A stretch of DNA of 64,000 nt from Uloborus plumipes (GCA_038373865.1 JAXGGA010001092.1:62001-126000), one strand, 5' to 3'; shown: positions 30,920-43,630, counted from the first letter of the stretch. The notes: generated from the letters alone by a model not told the origin. Numbers and translations are program-made.

Positions 30920-32416
30920 GTTGTAGTTATTGTTATTTTAAATCTTGTTTTAATGATGACTAGTGTTTCTTCTGATTAAATATAAAATGCAGATCGTATT
31001 CATTTACGTATTTATTTAATTATGATCATTCGTTATATATAATTTTAAGTTTCACTCGTTAAATTCCAAACTTTCCCCTTCCAAAAAAAAAAGTTTCGAA
31101 GCCCTCGTGCTTGTTAAACGAAAGCGACTTGAACCTCCAAAATAGCGTTACTTATAACGACACTAACGTTTACACATTTTTGTGTGTTTATCATTTTTCC
31201 AGCAGACAGTTCTCGAGCTTTCAATAAAAAGAAGGGAACTGATTTGATACTTGAAGATAACAACTAATGAACAACAAATTGAATTTAAAAAAAAATTAAG
31301 TAGCATGATCATTTTTAAAACTCATTTTATTAAACCATGCATAAGATTCAAAATTAATTCAATCCTTTAAACTAAATCCATGTAGTTTAAAATTATTCAT
31401 GAGTTTAATCATATTTAATGCCTCATTTTGTGCATTAAAGTTCCTCCAAATTACAATAACCACAGTTTGCTTATCATAAAATAATCCAACAAAAGCAAAG
31501 CTTAATGCGGGGCTTTAAAAAGAAGCGTTTATGAGCGAAAGCTTTTGAAGTCGTCCGTTTTTTAATATCAGGAGCTTTACTATTATGTAACTCATTAATT
31601 ATTTAACCACGTTGCATTAAGTATAATGCGTTTGTAGTAGCTTATTTTCTTCGAGTAAGAAAATCCGTCATACGTTTACCTGCGGAATAATTGCTTAGTT
31701 GCAAGTTATTAGTTATGCCAGGTTAATTTTTAAGGGCGTATTTTGGATAGCTATTAAGAAAATCACTAGAGATTTCTTTTTTCTTTTTATTTATTTATTT
31801 ATTTATTTATTGTCTGTATTGGAAGTTGTTTCATGTAGAGTGTTGGCCAAATTATTAAAATCACTACTCAGCACAAGTGAATAAAATCAGAAAAAATGAA
31901 ATCATAACGTTATTTCAAAAGTTAATTCGCTTTATGAATAAAAATGGTATAAAACAGTAAATGGTAATGGAATAGCTATGTTTTTTTCATTTATTTTGCA
32001 ATGTCAGTATTCAGTACGGTTACATTTGATCTTCATGACTGCCAAAATTTCTTTTTTCAAAATCTTTTCAAGTTTTCTCTTTTTATCAAATAATAAAAAG
32101 AACTTGGATGTTTTTCAATTTTCATACCCTACAGTAAGTGGTTGGTCGAACCAGGACATAATAGTTAAATGATTTAGAAGCATCTTTTTTTTTTCTCTAA
32201 ATGCGTCATCTCTTTTTTTGTACATATTCAACGATGTTAAATTGAACAAATTATGGGATGACGTATGTGAACATTTACAAACAACACACGTGGGTAAATA
32301 TTCAATTTTGGTGTATAGAGAGGAAAATAATTCTGCTCAGTAAAAAAAAAATCTAAATAAAAATATTCACCAAACGAAAATAAATTAACAAAAAGAAAAT
32401 GAAACAAACAAATAAA
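30920..32416. other. Gene-free AT-rich stretch
   Basis: No gene or bounded element was found. A (TTTA)n run sits at about 31786-31811. Short ORFs are all below 65 codons and without features. Confidence 0.5.
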
Positions 32417-33727
32417 TCTTTACTAATATATAAAGTTGTAGAGTTTGTTTGTTTGTTTGTTTGAACGCGCTAATCTCAGGAACTACTGGTTCGATTTGAA
32501 AAATTCTTTTTGTGTTGAATAGTCCATTTATCCAGAAAGACTTTAGGCTATAGCTTGAAAAGATTCGATAAGCGATTCGTTTTTTATTCGAATTCAAGGC
32601 AATTTTCTCATAAATCGCCGAATACTGGGGTTAAAAATTACTTGCACATATTAATGTTATATATCATTGGAAGCAGAAAAATTTTGTCCGTCCTATGCAG
32701 TTTGTTCCAATTTTTTAACTTAAACACAGCACGAGTTATTCAATTTTTAAACTTGCCTTTTGCAAGGCTTCACCCGATTTCTTGCAATACTTGGTTCATT
32801 AAAACCATCAATAAAAAATAAACTAATTATTCCACAGTTTTGATTTTTACGCCATTGGATAGAGCGATATTTTTAACCCCAGAATTGATTCGACTTACAG
32901 TCGAAGAACCAAGCTTTTATCTCCACTAGAAAAAAAGTTACAAGCGTTTGAACTTTGAGTTCGAAAACCTCTTTCCTGATCAAACTATTAAAGTTTTATT
33001 GCGTTGCTATGGCGACATCTTTTAAATTCATTGTTGGTGTCCTTTTCTTCATTTCATTTCTTAAAAGCATTTCATTTTACGGCGTTTCAACAAGGCAAAT
33101 AATGCGATCGTCCGTGTTTCACTTGAATTCAGGCATACTCCATGGCTTATATTTTTTTCTGGTACCATTTTGAAAATGTGTTTCAAATTAAATTGTAATT
33201 CATGTTTTTAGCAGGGATTTTTTTTGTCTGCGGATCTAAATATTAAAACAACTTTTTTGTTTGGAATTTTGCAATTAATGTTACGGGAAGAGAGCGGTTT
33301 GGAAATATTTGTTTTTGGTAGGGAATTGTATTTGTTTATTAGGGAGAGTATTAAATATGTGCTATTTGACATTGTTTTTATTCCTGAGGAAGCATGTGCA
33401 AATAATGCGATTGACTTTTTTATGCGGGAAAGTTTTTTAGCGAGCCGCTTTAGCGGGGAGTAGTTTTTTGAAACCGGTTTCGCTAAAACTTTCCTCCCTC
33501 CTTTAAATGCGAGCCGCCTTGGCGGCGAGTAATTTATTTTAAGTTTCCTTACTACTTTAAAGGCGAGCCGCCTTGGCGGCGAGTAGTTTGCTGAAACTTT
33601 CCTCGCTACTTTAAAGGCGAGCTGCTTTGGCGGTTATATATCATTATATACCGCCTTGACGGCGAGTAGTTTATTTAAATTTTCATCACTACTTTAAAGC
33701 CCGTGCAACGCCGGGCCCCACAGCTAG
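32417..33727 (+). mobile_element. Complete non-autonomous Helitron
   Basis: The 5' end is TCTTTACTAATATATAAAG, followed by the typical GTTTGTTTGTTTG run and CAGGAACTACTGGTTCGATT. The 3' end has the hairpin GCCCGTGCAACGCCGGGC, then CCCACAGCTAG. It lies between A (32416) and T (33728). These are diagnostic Helitron features. It is 1,311 bp and lacks Rep/helicase coding, so it moves only with help from an autonomous copy. Its 3' third is a minisatellite (33436-33710). Confidence 0.9.
33436..33710. repeat. GCGAGCCGCC minisatellite inside the Helitron
   Basis: About four to five units of ~55-65 bp repeat the order GCGAGCCGCCTTGGCGGCGA, GTAGTTT, CTTTCCT..CTACTTTAAAG. GCCGCCTTGGCGGC is itself a hairpin, so each unit can form a stem, and the last unit runs directly into the Helitron's terminal hairpin. 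One unit contains an insert (TTATATATCATTATATA) near 33635. The same unit occurs near 57739 in another Helitron-like fragment. Confidence 0.85.
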
Positions 33728-33728
33728 T

Positions 33729-34203
33729 AAGAAATAAAATCAGTTCATAAGTAAAAACAAAGTAAACTACAACAAATAAAGTCAATAAAAAATTCAATAA
33801 AATTCCATTTCTGTCTTTTTTCAGCTGGCAAAATGTTTAATGCCTTAATAAAACAAATGAATAAATAAAATAAAGTTAAAAATGTTAAAATTGAAGAAAA
33901 AAAATTAGATAAAAAGGTGTAATTAATAGTAATGAATCTAAAGAAAAAAAATATCCAAAAATAAAATGTTCGTGGTTAAATTTGTTTCACCACGAATTTA
34001 AAAGTATCGAGACGTGCTTAGAAAATCTATGGTTAAGATTTTGTCACTGTCGCTATTAGTACGAACCCAAAGCTCGTAAATAGAAATGTGTTGCTAATTT
34101 ATATGGATATAATCACTTTTCGTATTTTGTGGAAACTGACTGAATACTGAAAATTATTAATTTTAAGTTCAGTTTTTCCTAATCGTCCAAAAAGAGGAAT
34201 AAC
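33729..34203. other. Gene-free AT-rich stretch
   Basis: I see nothing supportable here apart from A-rich simple sequence. Confidence 0.5.
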
Positions 34204-34380
34204 CAGTTGTATACAGAGACTCCCCGCAAGATATGTAAGAGCGCCCCCCACCCCGTAATAACACATAAAAATATTTTTTCCGTGTAACTTATAGTGCTAT
34301 TTTTCTGGATCGTGCACCCTCAAACCTCTTGCGCTCCCCTCCCGCGCCTCGGGGGTGCGGGGGCACTATGAACGCCACTG
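34204..34380. mobile_element. hAT-type MITE
   Basis: The ends are CAGTTGTATACAGAGACTCC and GGGCACTATGAACGCCACTG (imperfect inverted repeats, both reaching CCCCGC). The flanks are GGAATAAC (34196-34203) and AGAATAAC (34381-34388), an 8-bp duplication with one difference, the hAT signature. It is 177 bp, C/G-rich near the right end and non-coding. Confidence 0.75.
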
Positions 34381-34538
34381 AGAATAACAAATGCTGCGAA
34401 TGATTAATCTACTCTTCATAATATGATTTGCATTCCTATTGGTTCTTTTGATTCATTTTTCTAATTTTTAGCCTACTTTCCCGTTAAAAATAAAAGAGAC
34501 GAAAAAAGCATTAAAATTGGCTTAATGCATCTAAAAAA

Positions 34539-34645
34539 TGTCGCCAAGTCCAAAAAATATCGCCAAGTCCAAAAAATATCGCCAAGTTCAAAAAATATCG
34601 CCAAGTTCAAAAAATATCGCCAAGTTCAAAAAATATCGCCAAGTA
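34539..34645. repeat. 19-bp tandem repeat, about six units
   Basis: The unit CGCCAAGTTCAAAAAATAT is repeated, with CC/TC variation in the first units. Similar CGCCAAG words reappear near 56795-56900 in an unrelated context. Confidence 0.9.
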
Positions 34646-34734
34646 AAAAAAAGTCAAAAAGAAACAAAAAAATGAAATAAATATAGAAAAATTAAAAATT
34701 TGAAAGTAGGGTATTGAGATGGGGAATTTGTGTG

Positions 34735-34790
34735 TCGGTCTGTCGGTCGGTCGGTCTGTCGGTTGGTCGGTCTGTCGGTCTGTCTGTCCC
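34735..34790. repeat. (TCGG/TCTG)n simple repeat
   Basis: A run of GTCGGTCTGTCGGTCGG-type tetranucleotides leads into the 144-bp tandem array that starts at 34794. The minus-strand frame reads as DRPTDRPTNRQ and is an artefact. Confidence 0.9.
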
Positions 34791-34793
34791 CCC

Positions 34794-35505
34794 CTAATAA
34801 CTTTTGAATGAACATTCCGATTTGGACGAACTTTTTTTTGTTGGAAAGATCTCGGCGAGTACAGCTCATTCCCATATTTGATTTTTTGATTTGAACAATT
34901 TTTGGTTCAACTTTGAGCCGTTCAAACAACCGGTCCCGCGATACTAACTTTTGAATGAACAGTCCGATTTGAACAAACTTTTTTTTGTTCGAAAGATCTT
35001 TTCAAGGATACTTCATTTCCGTATCTACATTTTCGATTTGAACAATTTTTCGTTCAACATTGAACCGTTCAAACAAGCTCTCACCCCTAATAACTTTTGA
35101 GTGAACCGTCCGATTTAAACAAACTTTTTTTTGTTCGAAAGATCTCGGCAAGGATACTTCATCCCCGTTTTTAAATTTTCGATTTGAACAATTTTTCGTT
35201 CAACATTGAACCGTTCAAACAAGCCCTCACACCTAATAACTTTTGAATGAACAGTCCGATTTAAACAAACTTTTTTTTTTTCAAAAGATCTCGGCAAGGA
35301 TGCTCCATTACCGTATTTAAATTTTCAATTTGAACATTTTTTTCGTTCAACATTGAACCGTTCAAACAACCTTTCCCCACCTAATAACTTTTAAGTGAAC
35401 CGTCCGAATTGAATAAACTTTTTTTTGTTCGAAAGATCTCGGAGAGGCTCATTCCTATATTTCACTTTTCAATTTGAACCATTTTTCGTTCAATGATGAA
35501 CCGTT
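34794..35505. repeat. ~144-bp tandem array, five units
   Basis: Each unit has CCTAATAACTTTTGAATGAAC, then GTCCGATTTGAACAAACTTT, GAAAGATCTCGG, TTGAACAATTTTTCGTTCAA and GAACCGTTCAAACAA. Unit starts lie near 34794, 34937, 35084, 35232 and 35379. The words TTGAAC and GTTCAA alternate, so units can pair internally. Minus-strand frames repeat the same peptide across units. I do not call a gene. Confidence 0.85.
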
Positions 35506-36630
35506 CAGAAAAAATTTTAACATGAGCGCCTACGGAGAAATTTAAATTGAATGTTGATTCTGAACTTCAAGGCGGATTTCCTTCAAACTAACTTTGTAAG
35601 AAAATGGTTTTGTTAAATAATGTATTGTAAAGTACTTTTCTGAATAATCTTCTGTGAGGACTCTGATTCCGACTCCGACTCCGCAAACATGGCGGAAATG
35701 CAGGCTCAGAAAAAAATGACTGACTGGGCAGACGATTTTTTGTTTATTTATTTATTTGTTTTGTTTAATTTATTATTATTATTATTTTTTATCAGACGAT
35801 TTTTTTTGTCAACAAAAATTTTTCATTCACGATAGCATTTTATTCCTTATTTATATTTAACAACTGGCAACGAATTAAAAATGAAATTCAAGACATTTTA
35901 TTAACGAACGAGTTTTTTTTTTCTTTCTTTGATAAAATGTGTTTTGAAGTTCTGTGTACTTTTATTTTATTTATTTATTTTTTTTTCTTTTGAAAACGAT
36001 TGTGGAATTTTTCTACTGAAGAACTATAACAGTTACATTCTTTAAAAAGTGCGATAAAACTTTATTGACTCGTTTATTTACTTTTTACGTGTCTATTTTA
36101 TCTGATGAGAGGGGTATATTTTGCTTTCAGAAATCAGCTTTAAGTGCTATAAAGATATGTTTGACATAATTTTTAGTTTCAGATAATCAAGAGAATATTG
36201 ATCAGATGCTAATGCCGATGTCGATGTACGGGAAAGTAGGCTCGTTTAGTTCTTGACAGAACTTCTTGTTTCATTATTTGTTTGTTAATTCGTCTATTTT
36301 TGCTATATAAGCTATTTATTGCTACGCCTCTTCACTTTTGGCGGATATCTTCTAATTCCCCGAACTCATTTCTGTTGCTTTTTAAATGGAGCTCTTGTAA
36401 CTCAAAATATGCGCCCGCAAGTATTATTGGTATTTATGGTTGTAATTTTAATGTTTTCTACTTTTTTTTAGTAAGCGGTTTTTTTTTACAATATTTCGAA
36501 TGAACTAAAGCAGACTCCTAAACTTTAGTAAGACAGACCATCATTGGTCTACCGAAAAATTCGACCTTATCTAGGTTATGAGAGTTTTTAACTTTTCAAG
36601 AACAAAAATTTCCTTCATTCAATAAATAAA
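35506..36630. other. Gene-free stretch
   Basis: No supported gene or bounded element. It includes GATTCCGACTCCGACTCCGC near 35665 (a short iterated word) and (TTTA)n-like simple sequence at 35748-35790. Confidence 0.45.
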
Positions 36631-38029
36631 TCTTAATACTATTATATATGCAAAAGTTTGGATGGATGTATGGATGTATGGATGTTTGTTCCTCTTTCAC
36701 GCAAAAACTACTGAATGGATTTTAATGAAACTTTTACCATAATGTAGCTTATACATCAGAATAACACATAGGCTATAATTTATAACGATATTCGAAAAAG
36801 TTCGATCCGTAGCGCTTTTTTCATTCCAATTTAAGGTACATTTTTCGCATAAATCCGCGAAGGCTTCCAACAAACTAATTCAATATTTAGTGCATCATCT
36901 CAACTCCCTGTCGATAGCTAGAATTGCGTGTATCATTTCCCCTTTTCGCATTAAATTTTCAAGGCTATTCTCAACTCAAATCAAAAAGAAAGTTTTTTTC
37001 AGCATGTGCAAATATTATTTTGTAGTATAAATTGTATTCTTTTATCAGTAGATTGTTCACTGCATCAATTATTTTCGCGAGTTTTGTAAATATGTTTTAG
37101 AGTATCGATAATGCTAGATCAGATTGGCAACTAATAAATGAATTTAACGATTAAGTTCATTATTTTCCAATTTGATGGAGCTTTAAATACAACTTTTCGG
37201 CATTTCTTAAATTTGTTTTCGTTGATTTGGCACTTTCTGGTGGTATTTACAACCGGGCAGTTACTTAGTATCCAATTGAACAGGAATTTGGCCAAATTTG
37301 TTGCAAAATTTTAAGAGCAAGTTGGAAGGTACGGGGGTTTCTAGGGTGCTAAATGCTGAATGCAAGATTTTAATAACTGAGATGCTCGGCGATTTTTTCA
37401 ACTGACACCAGTTTTTGTGCCAAAAGACTACGCAATAATACTTTACTTCTTATACTACGAAACCAAAATAAAACGATTATTGTCTGATATTTATCGATTG
37501 TGGCAAAATCTTAATCATCGAAATAATATTCCCACATTTGAAAAGTTCAGTTTTTTTTTATTTTGTTGGCCGATTTCGTATGTATCCAATAAAACCCTTT
37601 TTAAAATTATGTCAAAACGTAAGGTGATCCGCATACTAAATTAATCAAAACCTTAAACAAGAGGACCATTAATTTGCATTTTTGCAGAAATAATTGTCAA
37701 ATGTTCCCTTTTAATTTCGAAATCATTGAGGACAAAAACTTTTAGCGTCATTTTATGGTCAGCAATAGTATCTCAGCATTTGATGACTATTTCTCTGAGA
37801 CAAAAATTAGTGACATAATAATACTTAATGTATTTTTATAAAGTAGGGCGGGGAGCAAAATTATCCTAGGTATCCCAAAACAGTTACCGCAAATTTGGTG
37901 ACATTTTAAAAATCGTCAAAGTGGGGTGTTTTAAGTTCTTTCAGTTCAGGAAAAAAAAAAACCTAAGGTGAGTATAAATTGTTTCTAAAAATTATTACTG
38001 ACCCAGGCAACGCCGGGTATTTTTGCTAG
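36631..38029 (+). mobile_element. Complete non-autonomous Helitron, second family
   Basis: The 5' end is TCTTAATACTATTATATATG, then CAAAAGTTTGGATGGATG and CTACTGAATGGATTTTAATG. The 3' end has the hairpin ACCCAGGCAACGCCGGGT followed by ATTTTTGCTAG. It sits between A (36630) and T (38030). It is 1,399 bp with no Rep/helicase ORF. The 5' end matches the inner motif at 13544, so this family is also represented in the 13-15 kb nest. Confidence 0.9.
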
Positions 38030-39609
38030 TAAATAATAACATTTTATGAAATACACTTTTTCCGTTTATTTTCGTTAATTATTTATTTCATATGACTTTC
38101 TGATATTTTCTCTAAAGGTTTAGTTATTTATATGTAATAATTACTTATCTTAGATTTCAAATATTCTTGTAGTAAATCAAAATGAAGTCGTACAAGACAG
38201 TCATGAATAGCATAACATTTTTATCTCTTTTTTTTTTCTTCTTACCTTTTTTTTGTGAAAAGGAAAGAAAAACAAATGTATAAAAATAAACACCTCATCA
38301 GTCCACGGAACTTTTTCAATTTTTTCAACTGCTCCGTGGGTCACAACAAGTCGAAAAACGCTGACCTAAACTATATTTTTTGATAATGTTTCTGGATTTC
38401 ACTTTGTAGTTCACTTACCATCAAAAGAAAAAACGCATCTTAAAAGCATAAATCAGCTAAAATTTGACAAAAACGAACCCTGAAGTTTTCTATTTGCCAA
38501 AATAACTTTTTTCCAGAAAAAGCCGTAAATAAAAAAATAAAAAAAAAATCCCTCCAATCCTTCTTCACTCAATCCATCAATGCCAGCTTTTTCCCTTTCC
38601 ACTTTCCATCCAAGATAGAGAGAGAGAATCTTTTTTTTTTCTTATTTTATTTTATTTTCCTCGCAACACCCTCAAAGGTAGGGAGGAAAAAAAAAAAAAC
38701 TCTGAGTGATCCAATAAAGGTTAACAAAGTGATTGCATTAGGGATGCAGAGCGTCGCCAGGAAAAACTCGCAGCAATTTCGGGCCGCGCGCCTTTTTGCG
38801 CTGGAACAGGTAACTGTAACTGTAACTGAGGGTCGGGGGGACGATCCATATATCGACTGGGGCTGGGGAGGTCATTCACCGCCCGCGCGCAGACGATAGC
38901 GGAGAGTCTCGTCTTCTCTCTCTGCATTGGGCAGGAGGGGGCTAAGTCAGTACTTTCTGAACTTTCACTACAGGGTGAGCTCAAACGATGGACATGATTT
39001 AAAAAAAAAATGCTTTCGAAGCTGCTGCAGATAGTGCAGTAAGTGATACATGTTTAGAGAGAAATAGGTTGTTCCCAATTACAAATGTTCGATCCCTGAA
39101 CCTCTTGTTACACGATAAACTTCCCCAGGGAGAAGAAAAGTTTGAGTTTGAAAAAAAACTTTTTTTTTTAATTTTTTTTGAAAAAGCCCATCCCGCCTGG
39201 GTTTTTGATGAAAAACTTTTTCGGGGTTTTTCAAGAATAATTTTAATATGATCTTCTATCCACACATTGTGTACCAAACAACTGACTGCTTGCTACTTTT
39301 ACTTTTCCTAGAATCAGGGAAGCAATGTAGAGAGATCACTGTCACCTCCGAAAAAAATCCGATTTTGCAAAGTTGGAAAAACGCATTGTTCTAGTGAATT
39401 TTTGAATTGATATTCTTGTATTTGATATTTATTTTAAATTGAATTTATACATTGAAATAATTGTGCATATTTTAATCTTCTAAGTATTAAAAAAAATAAA
39501 TAAGTGAAATTCTTGTGCAGTTTTATTTATATTACTAAATAAGTTGTTCAGAGAGAAGGAAAAATTTTCTGGACCAGGTATTGACCACGAATAAATATTG
39601 TAACAAACT
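38030..39609. other. Unassigned stretch with a GC-rich segment
   Basis: Mostly AT-rich. The part 38750-38960 is markedly G+C-rich with several CG dinucleotides (GGGCCGCGCGCC, ACCGCCCGCGCGCAG) and GTAACTGTAACTGTAACTG. GGGCAGGAGGGGGCTAAGTC at 38930 recurs almost unchanged near 40084. No start, splice or domain supports an exon. It could be a CpG-rich promoter or an old GC-rich insertion. Confidence 0.4.
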
Positions 39610-39775
39610 CAGGCCCGTCATTTAGGGGGGGGCAGGGGGGGTCAATCCCCCCCTGACTTTGAGAAATCAATGTATTTACATATAAGTGGGCGTGGTTCTT
39701 GTTGTTTTCTGGTGAAATTGCATTGTGTTTTTACCTTTCCCCCCCCCCCTGGAAAAACTTGAAATGACGTCCATG
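39610..39775. mobile_element. hAT-type MITE with perfect 8-bp duplication
   Basis: The ends are CAGGCCCGTCATTTAGG and CTTGAAATGACGTCCATG. The target duplication AACAAACT is exact on both sides (39602-39609 and 39776-39783). The interior has long G and C runs (about 39627-39654 and 39740-39751). A related copy in the opposite orientation is at 44806. Confidence 0.85.
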
Positions 39776-39783
39776 AACAAACT

Positions 39784-42161
39784 AAATATTGCAACTAAAT
39801 TGATCTATATCAATTTCTAGACTTGGTATTGATTATAATATTTAGTTTATTTCTAAAATAAATGTTCTAAAACTGTAGTAATTTTGAAAAAACGCACTTT
39901 ACCGACACAGTGGTTTTATTCAAGTGGGTCCACCCGAAAAAACCCGGGTTGGTTTTTTCGGGCTGGACCCAACTTGTCAAACCCTGCCAGGGACCCACTT
40001 GCTCAGATTTATCTGAGCATTTAAAACCGAGAAACCAAGCAATTGGGAGGTACTGGGGTTTTTGAGGGCGCCAAATGTTACAGGGCAGGAGGGGGCTGAG
40101 TCAGAACTCCGGGCCCGTTGGCCTTTAAGTTTTGGAACTTTTCAGTATTTCTGTCACAAATGCGTTCCCTTGAGTATGGTTACTATTTAGTATTTCTACT
40201 GGGTGTAGCAGAAATAACTCCTACATTTCAAAATGTGAATGAAAAAGTAAGAACGAAAATTAACTGAAAAATTCAACTACACTTTCGAATAAAAATATTT
40301 ATCATTAATGTTATATACCCCGAATCATTTCGTTTTAAAACTGACATCATCCATTTGCCTATTTTCAAATTCTATGCATTATTAAATCTCTCTCCCTCAC
40401 TCGTTCTGGAGCTTTGCTCTGCCGATCAATTCTGGGTATTTACTGCAATTTTTGAACGGATAGCAGACCTTTAGATCTTGTAATTTTTAAGCATTATGTC
40501 TCTGTACTTTAAGCCTTTGAGTATCGACAAAAAAAGAAATTGTAGGAAATAAGATCAGGACAAAGTGTTGGTCATGGAATTTATGACATCTCTTAACCCT
40601 GTAACTTAACCCTATAATGAGCAGAAATTATTGTTGCTACTGTGCCCTTCTCTTTAAAAATAAATAAATAAAGAAAGAAAAATGAAAAAAGACCGAAATC
40701 AGCAATATAGTTAAAACTCGTTGAAATTAGCCCCCAGCTAGGTTATTCTCTATTCCAGACTGATGAGTCCACAACAAGGACGAAACTGCAGTCTCTGGAT
40801 AGCATAATTGGGTTTTCGGTGAATATTACATCTAGTTCTGTCTTAGCCATGGCTTAAGGACGGTAACTTGCTGCTTAATTTAAAAGGTAATTTGAAAATA
40901 GCTTGTGACTGTTTTTTGCATTCTAATAAATCAGTGAGATATAGTTTTAAAATATTGTTTTATTATTCTTATTTAAATATTATTCAGTGTCACTTATTTT
41001 ATACGACAAAACTTTTATACTTAGGTAGTCCGTAAGCTGAAATCTGCTTGATATCAGACCTTTAACTTTACTGATTGAAATTCATGATTTCAAATGACTT
41101 TTTAATTTCGTTGCAGTAGAAGACTACAGTTGCACTCTAGTAGTCAACCTATCCTATACCCGAGGAGACAGTTTCAGGTTCCAGACCTCATCATTGGGGA
41201 CCTTAGACACTTTGAAATACTCTGATGATTTGACGCTGATTCTTTAAAAGTGATCCAGGATCAAGGTTTAGAAGGTAAAATGTATACTTGAGTCCGACAC
41301 TTGAAACGAGAAAATAAATTCTAAACTCCAAACAAATGCTTAAGCATTCTCTGTAAATTTGACTTACTTTTTTAGTGATCAAGCTTCTTTTTAATTATAT
41401 CCTTTGTTTCTTTATATTTTCATTTATAAAAGTGATTGCAGAATTTTATTTTGATTACAACTCGACTGATAAGGTTTTGATTCCGTAAAAATTTAGAAAC
41501 TTTTAATTACGATTATGATTACAGTTATTTTAAACTATTGTATTCAGATTATGATTATGATTACGCAAAAACGTAATCGATGCCGATCGATTACAATTAC
41601 GTAATCGCAAATATTTCCACGTCAGATAGATCCATAGACATATTTTTACATATTTATTTTCATTTACTTGTTTATTTTTTGAAATCTTTTGCAGAATTGA
41701 AAATGTTTTTGAATATATCTCCTGCAAATAGCTACATGCAGGTCAAAGTAAAAAATATCTTTCAAGGATAATTTAATAATTCGTTTGACAGCAATATAAC
41801 TTTATCTTTTTCAGTGATTACCATAAATATGTTTTCGAAGTTTATTCGCTTTACATTTTGTTGTATGAACTTTACATAAATGAATTATTACTCAGCTGAA
41901 CGAAGTCAGAACAATAAGAAAAGATCATTAGCTAGCTCATATTCGAAATGAATTTATCAAACATTTTAAAGTCGCGATCTGCAGCTTAGAATGACAGAAT
42001 TTATTTTAACAAATATTTGCTTCGTTTCGACGAATTTGCTGTGGAAATTTCGGACAATTTATTGTATTATATTGTAAGCATCTTAAAATTGAAACAGCTG
42101 CATAACTGGAGAACAAATTCAAAACTTTATCGAACACTTATATTTTCGAGCAAAAATTCGG
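39784..42161. other. Gene-free stretch
   Basis: No gene or bounded element supported over ~2.4 kb. The patch 39920-40130 is less AT-rich (AACCCGGGTTGG; GGCAGGAGGGGGCTGAGTC). The rest is ordinary AT-rich sequence with ORFs below 66 codons. Confidence 0.45.
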
Positions 42162-42169
42162 GTTATAAC

Positions 42170-42871
42170 TAGGGATGCACCGATTAATCGGCCACTTTGC
42201 CGATTATTAATAATCGGTAAAATCGGGTCAATTAATCGGTCAAAAAAATATTTTTCAAATATTATTCTTTAAAGTATACCCTCACTAAGAATTTATGATG
42301 AATAATTTTATTAACAGTAATAATAATCCTCACAGTTGATATAAATTTTTTTTTAATTAATTCTCCTACTGATGAATAAATATACATAGACAATCTTGCA
42401 ACATTTTTCATGTGGCGATACTTTTCTCCTTAGCACAGTGCTTTTAGATAACTTCTAATTTTCAAAGAATAAAAGTATTGAATTAAATTGCTACGAATTA
42501 TTAAAAAATCTGAATTAAAAGTGCTCCTAAATTGGAGTGCTCACCACACACTCCCCCTCCCCTTTTTTTTCTTTTGAATTTTTATGTCCAATTAACGTAA
42601 CTAACAATATGTCAATAATATTATTGACAATAATATGAAAATTGGTTGAAAGAAAATTGATAAAATATTGAAATTATTTTGTGAAAACTAGAAAAATGAA
42701 AAAAAAAAAATCTCTCAGAATTAAATTACTTACTATTTCTAAACTTGGAATTGTGTAAGAGAGAAAAAACAGTGATAGTAAAATTGGTACTAGAAAAACA
42801 ATCATCCTTATCACTAATCGGATCAGCCGATTAATCGGTAATCGACCGATTTGCTTATCTGTGCATCCCTA
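42170..42871. mobile_element. hAT-type MITE, TAGGGATGCAC ends
   Basis: The ends are TAGGGATGCACCGATTAATC and ATCTGTGCATCCCTA, flanked by GTTATAAC (42162-42169) and GTTACAAC (42872-42879), an 8-bp duplication with one change. Both subterminal regions are packed with the self-complementary word CGATTAATCGG. It is 702 bp and without an ORF. Confidence 0.85.
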
Positions 42872-42879
42872 GTTACAAC

Positions 42880-43426
42880 CAACCAAAGGTGATAAATGTT
42901 CACAAGTTGTCCCTACGACTAGTTTTTTCCTAAACAAATCTAATGGCGAAATGGCGTGCTATTATGATTGCGCACCGATAACTCTATATCTAAACGCGCT
43001 AAATAAATGGCTCCGTGAACGGAGCAGAAGGCAAACAAAAAATGACTGTGATCGGAAAAAACCCAAGGGCATTCATTTTCCTCTCTTTTTGAAGATTACC
43101 ACCTGTGAGTATCGTCCGGTGATTCCTTTTTTTCGTGCGCATAGTCATTCCATAGATTCGAACGGGAAATGCCCGAGTTCGAACGTAGTCTTCATCTTCA
43201 TCAATCGTTCTTCATCAAGTTGTCGATTTCTTGGAGCGAGTTTAGTTGTTTGTTATGATTCGGAAAAGGGGCTCTGATATATATTCTTCGATCCGAGTGA
43301 CGTCATCGGTAGTTTTGTATCAAGTGGTTTTTTGCAGTAATAACATGCTTGTTGAGACGAGAAGGATAAATATTTTGCCATAAATGCTGTTCAGTCATTC
43401 GGAGTAGCTTTGATGATCCACAATTT
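42880..43426. other. Unassigned segment with a 108-codon ORF
   Basis: The part 42940-43290 is less AT-rich than its surroundings and keeps a plus-strand frame open (42951-43277). The peptide is Ser/Arg-rich with scattered Cys and has no recognised motif. It may be an old regulatory or exonic sequence or chance. There is no supporting splice context. Confidence 0.25.
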
Positions 43427-43625
43427 GGGTCATTCCACAGGAAGCGGTCATTTTGTCCCGTACGTGACGCTTTGTATATTTCATTAAAAATAATAATTTA
43501 AAAGATATTGAGAAAAATTTTGCTGCTTCAGAAATCACACACGTATGTGTGATTCTGAAATAAAAAATTCGTCATTAACTTTTAAAATCATTACATTCTA
43601 ATGAAATGTACGATTCGTCACTTTG
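43427..43625. mobile_element. Partial GGGTCATTCC element
   Basis: It begins GGGTCATTCCACAG, the same terminus as the element at 27318, and continues with GTCATTTTGTCCCGTACG. An internal palindrome, CACACGTATGTGTG, is near 43536. No matching right end was found before the CACTG MITE at 43631, so the copy is truncated or belongs to a different subfamily. Confidence 0.5.
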
Positions 43626-43630
43626 ACCTA

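Noticed and set aside
34654..35297. Repeated minus-strand peptide (FVQIGMFIQK-type) as a gene
   Set aside because: It is produced by the ~144-bp tandem array, and stops occur between units.
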